Shown piece by piece: positions 1 to 10,578 of a stretch of DNA of 40,772 nt (the first letter of the stretch is position 1; each line of letters begins with the position of its first letter). Location: assembly GCF_001039355.2 (NCBI RefSeq), contig NW_019773685.1, positions 1 through 40,772 on the forward strand, in the 5' to 3' direction. The notes below the pieces were generated by a model. That model was not told the DNA's origin. It did not search any database and saw only the letters and a list, made by a program, of their open reading frames with translations. A program made the translations under genes and the position numbers. The stretch is from Lingula anatina. Lineage: Eukaryota; Brachiopoda; Lingulata; Lingulida; Lingulidae.

Positions 1-672
1 GTTGTTATTTCTTTAAATTATAGAATTTCAGGACATTCAGTTTAAAATCATAAAAGTTTTCTTTACGCCGTGCTCCTCCAGCTTAAAGTGATCAGCGAGC
101 TCAACTTCCTACATCACTTGACGTCAAAACTTCCAATTGAAGCTAACACAATCAATTTTAGGATTAAATTTGATGTCTCCAAAATAGGAGTACCTCATTT
201 TTTTTCTTATTTACTTCATAACTTGACAAAATTAGCATGTCAGATCATCCCAACACTGGAAAACGTGTACAAAATTAATGTTGAGAATTAATTGATAAAA
301 AATATAAATTTTTTGAAGACACGCACCCGATACGTAGTTTTGACTTCGATTTCAGCATTTTCTCTGACTTTTTTTTTTTTTTTTTTTTTGAAAGCTATAG
401 GTAATCTCTCGCAAAGTTCGGGGCTTGTGAAGGAGTTTTTAAAATTCCATTAACTGAATTGCAGGCCATTACAATCTTGGTTCAATAAAATCTTTTCAGT
501 GTAAAGATGATTTCGTAGTAAAGGTGTATGTGATTCCAGAAGCATGACTTTGCAAAACATTGGTGTAATATGTTTCCAATATTGCTAAATGCGTGGAACA
601 TGAGAATTGCATATAATTGCATGTGGTAGTAGTACAGGTCCAAATTTATAAACGCCTATCCATTTATTACAG

Positions 673-2162
673 ACGCTGTGTCACATGACCACGACAAACT
701 GTTGGAGGGAAGATCCCATAGAGAAGATACAACAGAGGACGCCTTTAGCTCATTGACAGCACCAACAAAAAGTGGCAGATTCGAAATTGTGCAAGCGGAC
801 ACCGCCACAGGTATAGAGGAAATTCAAGATGAGCGCAGTAAAAGTAGTACAGGTGATGTGTCTTTGCTTGGTGGCATAAGTGATTTACATTTAGCTGCAA
901 AAAGAGATGACTATCAGGGTATTAGCAGTCTAACTGATGAAGGGGCTGATGTCAGTTCACAAGACAATGAACAGGACAATGAAGGCAGTAGTATATATTT
1001 GGCACTACAGAACCACCGTGGCGATATTGCCACCATGCTGTATGATGCAGGTGTTGAGCTGCCAGATGAGGGAGGTCTTGTACCCAGTGACGATAAGACT
1101 AAAATGCGGCGCATCATTCAGGAGAAAGCAGATGGTTTGGCGAAGGAGCACGACAGTCTCTGTGGGATTTATATTTCGTGCATAGTCAATGGTGATGGGA
1201 CCAAAAAAGTTCCTTATTTTGTAGTTATCTGCAATGACAAAACGAAAAAAGCAAATTTTCCTAGAGAACTTGGTATACCCAGCATAGGAAAATATGCAGT
1301 ACTTGTAAGGGAAGGCTCGACCACTCTTTTCGCTGATAATGAAGGCCAACCAGGGGCAGTTGACCCATTTCAACTTACTGTCGGCTGTCGTGTAGGTTTA
1401 GCTGATCCAGATAGCTATGGAAGTCTTGGAATGTTTATGAACATGAATGAGTCTCGTTTTGATTTCCAGCACAGAGAGTCCACACCACACGCCTTTTTAA
1501 CATGCTACCACGTTATTGGGACTTATGCTGATCATGTACATCACGATGAGCCTGGGAGGTCTGCAATTAATAAGCCCGTTTTCGTTAAAACGAATAAAGC
1601 ACAGTGGGGTTGCGGCACAGTGTGCGATACTTCTTTAGGAAATGTTCGATTCGACGATAGTGAACTGAAGTGTGGGGTAGACGCAGCCGTTATTGTTATT
1701 TATAACCATGCCAAAACAAATTTGACTTTAAAGACTCAAAACAACGAAAATGTATCATTTCATCGTGTGGGTTACTTGGATGTTCAAGAACATCCTCTCA
1801 CTAGGGGTGATGATGTACACAAGTTTGGATGTAAAACAGGCTATACTTCAGGTCAATTTTATGACGATATTAGTTTTGTCGTTATGAAAGACCATGCAGG
1901 TTCAATTAAGTTCTACAATATGATATTCGTGTGCAGCAACTCTGAGGCAGACTTTAGCAAGAAAGGTGATTCTGGTGCTGCAGTTTATGTAAGAAAAGAT
2001 GGTTTCCCTTATGTTATAGGGTTGCTAGTTGGGACATGCGATTATATGTTGCAAGATGGAAGCAAACAGTGCTTCACTGTTGTTTCTAGGATAGTCCCTA
2101 CGTTGAAGTCGGTGTCAGCTGCGCTTCATGCAACTATTGAACCAATGGAGATAGACGAATAA
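673..2162 (+). CDS. Ankyrin-repeat / trypsin-like serine peptidase protein, terminal exon (5' exons outside window)
   Basis: A single long open exon. It follows a good acceptor (pyrimidine-rich stretch ending ATTACAG at 666-672) and starts two bases into a codon, so the intron is phase 1; the codon at 678 is GTG, so this is not a true start. Numbering from 678, residues 1-65 are polar and probably disordered. Residues about 68-97 (DLHLAAKRDD, DEGADV) and 103-131 (YLALQNHRGDIATMLYDAG) are two weak ankyrin repeats. From about residue 160 there is a trypsin-fold peptidase domain. Its candidate triad is H278 (FLTCYHV), D335 (CGVDAAV) and S432 (KKGDSGAAVY), with KFGCKTGYTSGQF just before the serine loop. 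The whole peptidase domain is in one exon. No signal peptide or membrane segment is visible, so it is probably intracellular. The substrate is unknown. The fold and triad assignment is by motif only. Confidence 0.8.
1029..1038 (+). promoter_or_regulatory. Strong internal Kozak context at first in-frame ATG
   Basis: The first in-frame ATG of the terminal exon (1035-1037, residue 120 counting from 678) sits in the context GCCACCATG. Starting there would remove most of the ankyrin region and keep the whole peptidase domain (375 residues). This is a sequence coincidence until a transcript start is mapped. Confidence 0.25.
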
Positions 2163-2392
2163 GTGTTTCATTTCAACCCAAAACATTAAAAAGCTGTTTA
2201 ATTGTAAAATATCTTCAAACCCTTTTCTATCTGTGAACAAAATTAGGGACGTGTTCATATTTAAGTTAATGTCATTTTTAAACAAGAACTGAAGTCGAAG
2301 TTAGTACAACTTCAATATGTTAATCGGGGGAATTAACATATTGCTACTTCCATTGAAGGGCCTACAATCTCTACCCAATATTAATAAACTAA

Positions 2393-2508
2393 ATACTTTC
2401 TGAAAAAAATTAGGAATATGGGCTTCTGTACAAGAATGTTCTACTACAACTCCGGATGGTATTCTAGCACAACCTTTATGGGGAAATTTTTATATTAAGA
2501 TCAATAAA
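2393..2508 (+). terminator. Two AATAAA polyadenylation signals
   Basis: AATAAA occurs at 2393-2398 and 2503-2508, 230 to 345 bases after the stop codon of the peptidase gene. This fits a short 3' UTR in AT-rich sequence. AT-rich DNA yields this hexamer by chance, so support is moderate. Confidence 0.45.
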
Positions 2509-2664
2509 AATATAATCTTCTTTAAATCTTGGTTTCGAAAAGGAGTGCTTTACGTTAATGATAAGATTGATTATACTGGCTCAGTAAAAAGTTTGGACGT
2601 TTATTTATTTATTATTTTCCTGTAATGACCCAAAAGAGAATTTATTGCATATTTTCTGGGATTG

Positions 2665-3417
2665 AACACAAATATAGAAAAATATGTATATGAATAGAAA
2701 AGAACATTTGTCATAGCCTAGGCCTACTTAGATTCTTTTACTTAAAAAATCTACATGTATTTTTAATCAACATTTGTAAGAACTTTTTTCAGTGTGTGAA
2801 TGGCGTGTGGAAGGTATCTTTATCTCTCATTGTGTTGTAAATGTCCTGTATTTATTTTCGTGAAAATAAGTCAATGGGTTAATGTGTGTCAAGGCACCTT
2901 CACCAGGGAACCTCAGTAACGCCCCTTGTTCAGCCAACACATTTTCAACTGAAATTATCATATACACAGTAATTACTGTAATGTGTACAGGGTGGACTCA
3001 GAGTTGGCAATCCTCTATTGAGATACCGTGTTCATATTAGTTCTTTTGATATCTGGCTGCAGTGACCTCGCGCAATCCGTGTGTTAAGAATTCATGTTGT
3101 TCACCAATCAGCTAATACTATTACAAGAATTGCAAAATGTATGTACGGTATATAATTTCGTCTTGCCTTGATTACGACAAAATGCGTTTATATCCTCATA
3201 GACGACAGTTATAAGTATCATGAGAGATACTTATTAGTAAAAGTGAAGGATGACATTCTGTTTCGTACTTAATCATTCTCATTGGTATGCTTTGTATGTT
3301 GTACCAGTATCTTACAATTGTCTTATATTCAATATTCAATATATTATTAAAATGTATATGTAATGGTTATTTCATGTACCAGATTAAGTGTATAAGATGA
3401 ACGAAAATGAATGCCTT
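2665..3417. repeat. Near-identical direct duplicate, copy 1 (probable haplotype duplication)
   Basis: About 753 bases that recur almost exactly at 3588-4341. Only scattered single-base differences are visible. The second copy begins directly after the lone N at 3587. No coding signal is seen in it. It is more likely two alleles placed in series by the assembler than a true tandem repeat. Confidence 0.9.
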
Positions 3418-3586
3418 CCCGCACGAAAACACAGTAGATGCTCCAGCGCAGTAGACTACTGCAATCATACTGCAAATATGCCTCAAATCTGCTTCGCATT
3501 GGGAGCTAATTAGCATATTTGAAACATGCTTCTATCATGCTGATTATCTACTGCATTAATGCTCCTCCTCTGTACAACCCTATGTA
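3418..3586. repeat. 169-bp segment present after one copy only (possible insertion allele)
   Basis: This stretch follows copy 1 of the duplicated segment and has no counterpart after copy 2. It contains GCAGTAGACTACTGC and an AGTAGATGCTCC-like motif that recurs in inverted, imperfect form near its far end (CTACTGCATTAATGCTCC). It could be a small MITE-like insertion carried by one haplotype, or simply the diverging end of a contig. Confidence 0.35.
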
Positions 3587-3587
3587 N
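3587..3587. other. Single-N assembly join
   Basis: One ambiguous base lies between the two copies of a 753-bp duplicate. Another lone N (20980) shows the same arrangement, so both look like contig joins of overlapping haplotypes. Confidence 0.8.
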
Positions 3588-4341
3588 AACACAAATATAG
3601 AAAAATATGTATATGAATAGAAAAGAACATTTGTCATAGCCTAGGCCTACTTAGATTATTTTACTTAAAAAATCTACATGTATTTTTAATCAACATTTGT
3701 AAGAACTTTTTTCAGTGTGTGAATGGCGTGTGGAAGGTATCTTTATCTCTCATTGTGTTGTAAATGTCCTGTATTTATTTTCGTGAAAATAAGTCAATGG
3801 GTTAATGTGTGTCAAGGCACCTTCACCAGGGAACCTCAGTAACGCCCCTTGTTCAGCCAACACATTTTCAACTAAAATTATCATATACACAGTAGTTACT
3901 GTAATGTGTACAGGGTGGACTCAGAGTTGGCAATCCTCTATTGAGATACCGTGTTCATATTAGTTATTTTGATATCTGGCTGCAGTGACCTCGCGCAATC
4001 CGTGTGTTAAGAATTCATGTTGTTCACCAATCAGCTAATACTATTACAAGAATTGCAAAATGTATGTACGGTATATAATTTCGTCTTGCCTTGATTACGA
4101 CAAAATGCGTTCTATATCCTCATAGACGACAGTTATAAGTATCATGAGAGATACTTATTAGTAAAAGTGAAGGATGACATTCTGTTTCGTACTTAATCAT
4201 TCTCATTGGTATGCTTTGTATGTTGTACCAGTATCTTACAATTGTCTTATATTCAATATTCAATATATTATTAAAATGTATATGTAATGGTTATTTCATA
4301 TACCAGAGTAAGTGTATAAGATGAACGAAAATGAATGCCTT
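3588..4341. repeat. Near-identical direct duplicate, copy 2
   Basis: Repeats 2665-3417 base for base apart from a few substitutions and a one-base indel (for example CGTTTATATCC against CGTTCTATATCC). It starts immediately after a single N, the mark of a contig join. Confidence 0.9.
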
Positions 4342-5300
4342 AACTAAGAGAAATGGTGGCTAATTCATGTTGAACTAAAGCGTTATGATTAAAAGTATTA
4401 GTCTATTGTAAGCTTTAAAAGAGTATATGTGAATTATTTCATTGTGTTATTTCGGGTGTTTATATTTAAGATCATTAAGTGCAGTGACATCTTTAAGTTG
4501 CGTATGTTATGAAAACGCTTTGATTGATGAGACATATAGTTGGCTGAGAAGCAAAATCTCTCCCGATGACCTTTGACTATGCGTGGGATTAGATTAAGAC
4601 AATATAAGATTATAACAAAAGAGAATTCAAACTATCAAGATGCACCATATTGAGCTATTTGGTCTGTTGTAATCTTAGACAATTTAACAATATATATTAA
4701 TATCTGCATGGTACTCATCTGACGTGTTGATAAGAAATTACTACGAGGAATATTATGTTCAGTGGAAAACCACATGAGAAGAAAAAAAGTTCCATAATAC
4801 AAAACAACAGGACAGCAACCCAATAATATTACCTAAATAAGGAGACATCCTGGATTTTAAGCTGCTCACAGCAAACTACTATATATTTCAGGCATATCTT
4901 AAGTATTGATGGAAATGTAATTTAGTAGAATTTGTCAAAAATGTAATACAACAGTAGATGGAATTATGGTATATTTATAAATACTTGCTTGATATGTATA
5001 TTTACGTTTTAGTTGATGTCGCATTGTGAAATAAAGTATACTTTTCATTGGCTGCTTTTCATTTAATTGATTAAGTGCACAATTATTTATTTCATCTTGA
5101 AAGGCATTTCCACTACAACTATCTCCAGTACAGGGGATACAAGCCGGGCTTACCTCTCTCCCTCACACCATACAGACTGTATCTGTACTTCAGGACGCCT
5201 CTGACAGTAACTAAATCACTTACAAAAAAAAAAAAAAAAAAAAAAATAGAAAGATATAACTTGGGTCAATCATAATAATAACTATGATGTAATCTCTGTA
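4342..5300. other. Intergenic AT-rich sequence, no gene seen
   Basis: No open frame with coding character, no splice-flanked conserved segment and no recognised repeat, apart from a poly-A tract at about 5224-5246. Confidence 0.6.
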
Positions 5301-5305
5301 TTATT

Positions 5306-5574
5306 ACCTCCGCCAAGGAGGTTGTTTTCACCCCTGTTCGTTTGTTTGTCTGTCTGTCTGTCTGTCATCAACTTAACTTTAAAGTTATGGATGAATTTTG
5401 ATGAATTTTCAGGATAGGCCAGAAATGGGTTAACTAAGAACTGATTAGTTTTTGGTGGTGATCCGGATCAATAATCAATCAATTATCAAAAATCAAAATA
5501 CTAAATCATTATAGAATGAAAATTTAGGGGTGAGACGGCATTGGGTAGAGATGCCTTGCTGCCTTGGCGGAGGT
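5306..5574. repeat. Fold-back/MITE-like repeat with ACCTCCGCCAAGG termini
   Basis: The left end ACCTCCGCCAAGG (5306-5318) is the exact reverse complement of CCTTGGCGGAGGT at 5562-5574. The interior has a (TGTC)n stretch near 5345-5365 and a GATGAATTTTGATGAATTTTC segment. From general knowledge, sequences with these ends are dispersed in many marine invertebrate genomes. No coding capacity. Confidence 0.65.
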
Positions 5575-5619
5575 CTGCGCTCTCGAAGTGCTTTTCTAGT
5601 GTTCATATTTTGAAGCATA

Positions 5620-5825
5620 AGAACCCATTCCCAGAGATTAGATAGATCTACTTTAGATCGACCTAACTCCCTGGGGGTTCACGCTAAAAAAACTGTCAGC
5701 CGAGCGGGCACGAAAGTTGCTCCCTTACAGCTTGTAGTAGGCGGGACGGACATTATCTGACAGTTATCTAGTGAGACTCCCCGCGGGGATAGATCGATCT
5801 AAAAGCTCTGGGAATACGCCCTAAG
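5620..5825. repeat. Small MITE-like element with imperfect inverted ends
   Basis: ATTCCCAGAG at 5627-5636 is the reverse complement of CTCTGGGAAT at 5806-5815. The adjoining TTAGAT/GATCTA-rich stretches also pair. It is about 200 bp, non-coding and immediately downstream of another fold-back. No clear target-site duplication was found. Confidence 0.5.
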
Positions 5826-6432
5826 ACACACGTTAAGGTAGTGGTATCAAGGGATATGAAAAACGTCCTAACTCAAGGATGGTCAAAGTACAACTAGATG
5901 CCCTGTGGTTAGCTTACATGTAACATTCTCTGTGTATTATAAGCACATAATTTCGTGATTGCGGTGAAAAAATAAGCTTGCTTTGGGTGTTGGAGGTACC
6001 GCTACTGTAACCATACTCATTGGAATAGTACAGTGTATTAGTAGAAATCAAACACCTTGGGAAAATGGGTACTGCCCTTGTGGATAATTAATTTTTACAG
6101 TCTCTTACTTGATTATCATTATTATAGTTGACGGAGTTGAGTCAACCTGTCGGATAATTCAGCCAATAATTATTCACTAACCAGTCAAATTAAATAACTC
6201 TACCCAGATACCGTTTATATTAATTACCAGCGTCAGTGAGTCAGTGAAGACTATTTATGTACCTTATATAAACACCACGGGGAAGTAAAAGGGACCAAAT
6301 TATGTCATGGCCAGAAATGTGCAGCATTCACGTGGCGCAACAGTAGGGATTCACGTGACTCAACTAACCAATCACAGCACAAGAATGGCATCGCACACAG
6401 ACTGTTATTAGTGCTCAGCCGATTGTCAAGTA
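5826..6432. other. Intergenic sequence, no gene seen
   Basis: No supported coding, RNA or repeat feature. The stretch is AT-rich with short simple-sequence patches. Confidence 0.5.
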
Positions 6433-7841
6433 CAGACTTTACGAAAGGCGTCGGACCGTCGGACATGCCTGGCAAATTTCGTCTCGGTCCGATAAAAAAT
6501 CGTGTATCGTCGGACCTTATGTCCGGCGAGTTTTCTAACTGACTTGGAATGTGTAAATAAAAGGAATACGTTGTTGTTTCTTTTCTGAACGATATACTTT
6601 ACTTCATTCGAAAAGAGAGACAGGGTGAAAATCTCGGGGAGTTCCCAGCTAATTATACATAATTTATGAACCTCAGTTTCACTCACAAATACTATTTTGT
6701 GACTGGCTGAGGTTGGGGAATTCCTGAATGTACAGTCTCGTTTTCGTTTTCGTAATACCCTACACAACAAAATGGCCGCAACACATGTGCTCGTGCTATT
6801 TGCGCTTTTACAGACTTGATCCTCTGTTTCTTCATTATCAGTCGTACACAGTACTCATGGATAAGCCTTTTGCTTAGAAAATGACGTTGTTCAACTTTAA
6901 ACACTTCGTTGGTGCAATGCGTGTCAAATATGAAAACGAAGTGAGGAAGATCTATATACTAGAGAAACGGAAGTTTAATAAAATTGGAAAGAAGGTAGGC
7001 CCTGGCGGACTTATGATCTGTAGGAGAGGAAAATAGTGTGTGCCGAGCGTCAGGAGTACTAAAGTTATCATTTTGAGTAATAGCAACATAAATGTTACAG
7101 CTTTATTACGGGTTCTTAAATTATGGAACACACGTACGTATTTGCATGTACCGTTCATCACGAGTTGGAGAAAGTGCACATGAACTTGATGAAAGCTCAC
7201 AGTTTGAGTTTCTTTTTATAAAAAAAAAAAGAAATAAAATGAAGAAGGAACTTAGACTCGGACTGGACAGTCTCTGTCAAAGCTTCAATTGGATGAAAGA
7301 GATTGTCTTACTGTGCTGTTTCAAAATGCATATGTTATTGCCAAAAACGACGTGTGAAACGGTTATTTGATTAACAGACGTTTTTATGGACATACATATT
7401 TGATATATTTACTATCTTTTCTTATGTATATTGTATAGTAGTTAGAGAGCCTCTAAATGTAAAAACATTTCAGTGCTCAATAAATTATTATTATTATTAT
7501 ATTACTAGCTACACATTCTTCATACTTGTAATGTTTTTAGTCCTTGTGTCATTCCACAGCGTCTTTTTTTTATTAAATAAAAAACTTGTTATGCATGTAC
7601 TTTTTTGCCTTTTTTTGTTTTTTCTTTCTTATTTTACTTTTCTACAAATATATATCAAAAAATTAATATTTGATTTAATGTCAATGATTTAAAACATTAG
7701 AAAATACACATGAAAACATGAATAATGGTTTATATTTCTATTATTTTACTTCGGTCTGTCAGATTTTGTTTCAGTCTGACAAAATTTTCAGGCTTGTCAG
7801 ACCGAATGTCTGACAGATTTTTTGGCCTTTCGTAAAGTCTG
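6433..7841. mobile_element. Non-autonomous hAT-like DNA transposon (1.4 kb)
   Basis: The 17-bp ends are perfect inverted repeats: CAGACTTTACGAAAGGC at 6433-6449 and its reverse complement at 7825-7841. The subterminal zones carry clustered short motifs, TCGGAC-like on the left (6450-6530) and GTCTGACA-like on the right (7740-7820), as hAT ends often do. The flanks share TCAAGTA: GTCAAGTA ends directly at the left boundary, while TTCAAGTA lies one base beyond the right boundary, close to an 8-bp hAT target-site duplication. No transposase is visible inside; the interior open frames lack recognisable motifs. The superfamily call rests on the CAG...CTG ends and the near-8-bp flank match. Confidence 0.6.
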
Positions 7842-8893
7842 CTTCAAGTAGTGTTAGTTCATGGTAACAAGCGTCTGATATGTGCAGAGAAGCTTATGAT
7901 TATAATATATATTGTTCTTATTGTTACATTATTAAATCTAACACTGTATCCAAGTAGTTACTATACTGTACCAAGTCAGGTACTGATGATGTGCAGAGGT
8001 CATATAATCCAGAATAAGCCATTACCACTGATTTATAACTTTTATTTTTGTTTAATATGTTATTCGTGAAAGAGTTCATGAAATATTATTTTAATTTGTT
8101 AGATCGTGATCTTATTATTTTTATATTCAAATAATTTAATAATGTGGGTAAAATTGGTCTTCCACTTCTTATTTGCATTTTTCCTTTACTACAAGATTAT
8201 TTTGGAACAGTTGCAGCATTAAAAATTTAAATAAATAGCAATCTGAAAGAATAATTTTGCATAATTATTAAATGATGATAGGTTTTGGATTAAGAGATAA
8301 GTTAAATACTGAGTGGTGATATGGTCAGTCAATTTATGTAGAATCTGATAATATGATTGAAAATATTGATAATACGATTGAATTCTTGGCCTTGCACTGG
8401 GCAGTTTTACATTTGTGCCAAGTGCTCTTTTTGGACTCCATTGTACAGTGGTGAAAAATCTTCAGTTGCCATGAAAATTTTTCATCAGACTTTGTATGGT
8501 GCTGCTATCTGCTGGTGCTATCGGCAACGAATTAATTTGCCTTTGTTTCTGAGTGAATTTACCGTCTAAAATCACTATTCCTGAAAATATTTGCGTTTTG
8601 CTGAGGGTAGGCTAGGCAATATACGGCAAACTTCTTAGTATGTGTGTAAAACAGGATTTTTTTAAAAACCCTCGCGATATTTGGTCAGGAGTTGCTTGAA
8701 GCATAGCACAGCGTTTCTGTCTATCGGCATCAGGGCGTTAGTTTGTCAATTCTCACGAATTATCCACGAATCGCGAACCCATTCATTTTCCTATGGCAAT
8801 CTAGCAACTCATTAAAATGCACGCCTGCGCAGTGGGCTAGGCGTGACGTCATGCAGTGTATTTCTGGGGATGTCAATCATTGATACAATAACC
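7842..8893. other. Intergenic AT-rich sequence, no gene seen
   Basis: Nothing with coding character or repeat structure was recognised in this stretch. Confidence 0.5.
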
Positions 8894-9217
8894 GTACGGG
8901 GTGTGCTTAATGCCAGCCTACGACCTAGAGGTCCTCGGTTTCAAATAAAATGTCAAAAGTTTTCGCTCGACAATATCGTAGAAGATACGGAGGCCATGAA
9001 CCCGTACGATTTCGTATAACCCCCGCCTATATCTTTCCTCAACCTCCACATCAAGTGGGACATACTGGCAGTGTAAGAGCGCCATATATTCTAGACAGTG
9101 CAGGACGCGTGCATTTGAAAGTCTAAGCTTTAGAACCTGGGGGTCTACAACACTACTGTTTTACTCCCTACAGGTTTTAATTTTCAGACAAATCGTCATA
9201 ACAAGATAACATTCGTT

Positions 9218-9266
<49 letters not shown>

Positions 9267-9365
9267 AGAATGTATACGGTTATCGATCATGAAAACATTT
9301 ATACATATGATATAATGCACCTCACATAAACCCTACAGACCATCTCCAGTATTGAACGTGGCATA
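8894..9365. repeat. Diverged duplicated segment, copy 1
   Basis: Shares an ordered series of matches with 9834-10275: TACGACCTAG, TTTCAAATAAAA, CGACAA-ATCG, TCTAAGCTTTAGAA, TTTTCAGACA, CGTTCGTTGRA, GAATGTAYMSSTATCGAT and ACAGACYATCT. It is interrupted by a pure 45-base poly-T at 9221-9265 that copy 2 lacks. No coding potential is conserved between the copies. Confidence 0.7.
9221..9265. repeat. Poly-T homopolymer (45 T)
   Basis: An uninterrupted T tract inside duplicated copy 1 and absent from copy 2. It may be the poly-A tail of a retro-inserted sequence on the other strand, or a slippage expansion. Confidence 0.9.
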
Positions 9366-9567
9366 CAAGGAGGTTGACTAATACCACGCCTAGGGTGATA
9401 TCAGTCCCACAGGATGGAGGCCCTGTGTTAACTTTTTGTACGGGGGCCGTGCTATTTCTCCCACAAGGTCAGGTCGAGAAAAACATTGATTCACACGGAG
9501 CCAATTTCGTTTATATTAGTGCTGATGCCGCACACCATTATATGAAGCTCGACATGTTATCGATGCC

Positions 9568-9599
9568 CCCCCCCCCAACTGCCCCCCCCCCCCCCCCCT
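9568..9599. repeat. Poly-C rich tract
   Basis: Two C runs separated by AACTG or similar. C/G homopolymers recur in the window at 26130, 26788, 30936, 32071 and 33838. Confidence 0.85.
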
Positions 9600-9833
9600 A
9601 ACGTTTTAAGCACCCAAGTAGTCAGAATACGAAAACACATAACTTCAAATTCACGAGTGTGGATAAAATTAAGCTTTAGACATATTGCTATTTACTTGCC
9701 TTACATAAGGAAAGGGACCATATAATATTCAACCATTATCACAATCGATCACCACAAATCCATCTATACTAGCAATGCCCGTATTAGTGGGGTGGCTTAG
9801 GGTAAAATAAATGGACAGATCGTGACACACTGG

Positions 9834-10275
9834 ATGGGGTTTGGTCAATGCCCTCTACGACCTAGTAGAGAGGCCCATTTTTTCAAATAAAAAGTTGTAA
9901 TTTTTCGATCGACAAAATCGCGAAATATGCAGAGGCCACGAATCCATATGATTTCTTACAACCCCGCCTACAGCGCAGTGTACGAGCACTGTGTGTGGAT
10001 ATCACAGGACTCATGTAGGGAATACTGTAAATGTACTTTGTAATCTAAGCTTTAGAAACACAGAAGGGGGTCAAAAAAATAACCATTTTAATCAATATCG
10101 TTTCTGTTTTCAGACAGAACGCCATAATAACAAAACGTTCGTTGAAAGGGAGTTTTTCTTAGAATGTACCGCTATCGATTCTGTAAAGATTTATGCAAAT
10201 GTCATTATGCACCGTACTTAAAAGGATTATTTTCATACCCTGCAGTAAACTTTACAGACTATCTAATTTCAGGAA
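9834..10275. repeat. Diverged duplicated segment, copy 2
   Basis: Colinear with 8894-9365 over about 440 bp, with many substitutions and indels. This is an old local duplication. Function unknown. Confidence 0.7.
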
Positions 10276-10439
10276 AATTTCAGGCCACTCAGCAATCTGT
10301 ACACTCGACAAATGTTTAAATCGGTAACCACTAAATTATAAACACTATGAAAACAATTGATTTCGAAATAAAGTGCGTTGAAAACACCCCACCTCAATAT
10401 GCATAAAATAAAACGACAGGTTCAGGTCACGTGGTCGGT

Positions 10440-10578
10440 TGACGACAAGCCACAGGGGAAAAGACAGCACGTTATATCAAACTGATCTGTCATTGCCTAA
10501 GAGTTCCCAAACTCAGTAGACGTGAACGCATCTCCTGCAGTTCCAGTGTTGTCAGGGCGGACGGTTGTACCTGACAAG
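10440..10578 (+). other. Candidate 5' non-coding exon of gene A
   Basis: The segment ends in ACCTGACAAG followed by a consensus donor GTGAGT at 10579. It has no ATG, is less AT-rich than its surroundings and contains TTATAT near 10471. If used, it would splice to the acceptor at 15746 (TTCTTACAG) just before the first coding exon of the ankyrin/death-domain gene. The left boundary is a guess and the link to gene A is inference. Confidence 0.35.

Noticed and set aside
1-672. Upstream exon of the peptidase gene
   Set aside because: The short frame at 70-291 has no ankyrin or other domain pattern and no convincing donor. The sequence looks intronic, with a poly-T tract at 370-389.
1005-1373. 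Minus-strand frame inside the peptidase exon
   Set aside because: It is a shadow of the plus-strand coding exon, which has clear peptidase motifs.
5075-5275. Frame running into poly-Lys
   Set aside because: The lysines are a poly-A tract. Nothing supports translation.
5340-5366. CRISPR-like or regular spaced repeats
   Set aside because: Only TGTC/TTTG simple repeats; no repeat-spacer arrays anywhere, and the DNA is eukaryotic.
6426-7200. Several minus-strand frames of 70-114 codons
   Set aside because: They lie inside the hAT-like element and show no transposase motif or conserved composition.
9374-9601. Open frame ending in Pro-rich codons
   Set aside because: The proline stretch is a poly-C tract. 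No splice or domain support, and it lies in decayed repeat sequence.
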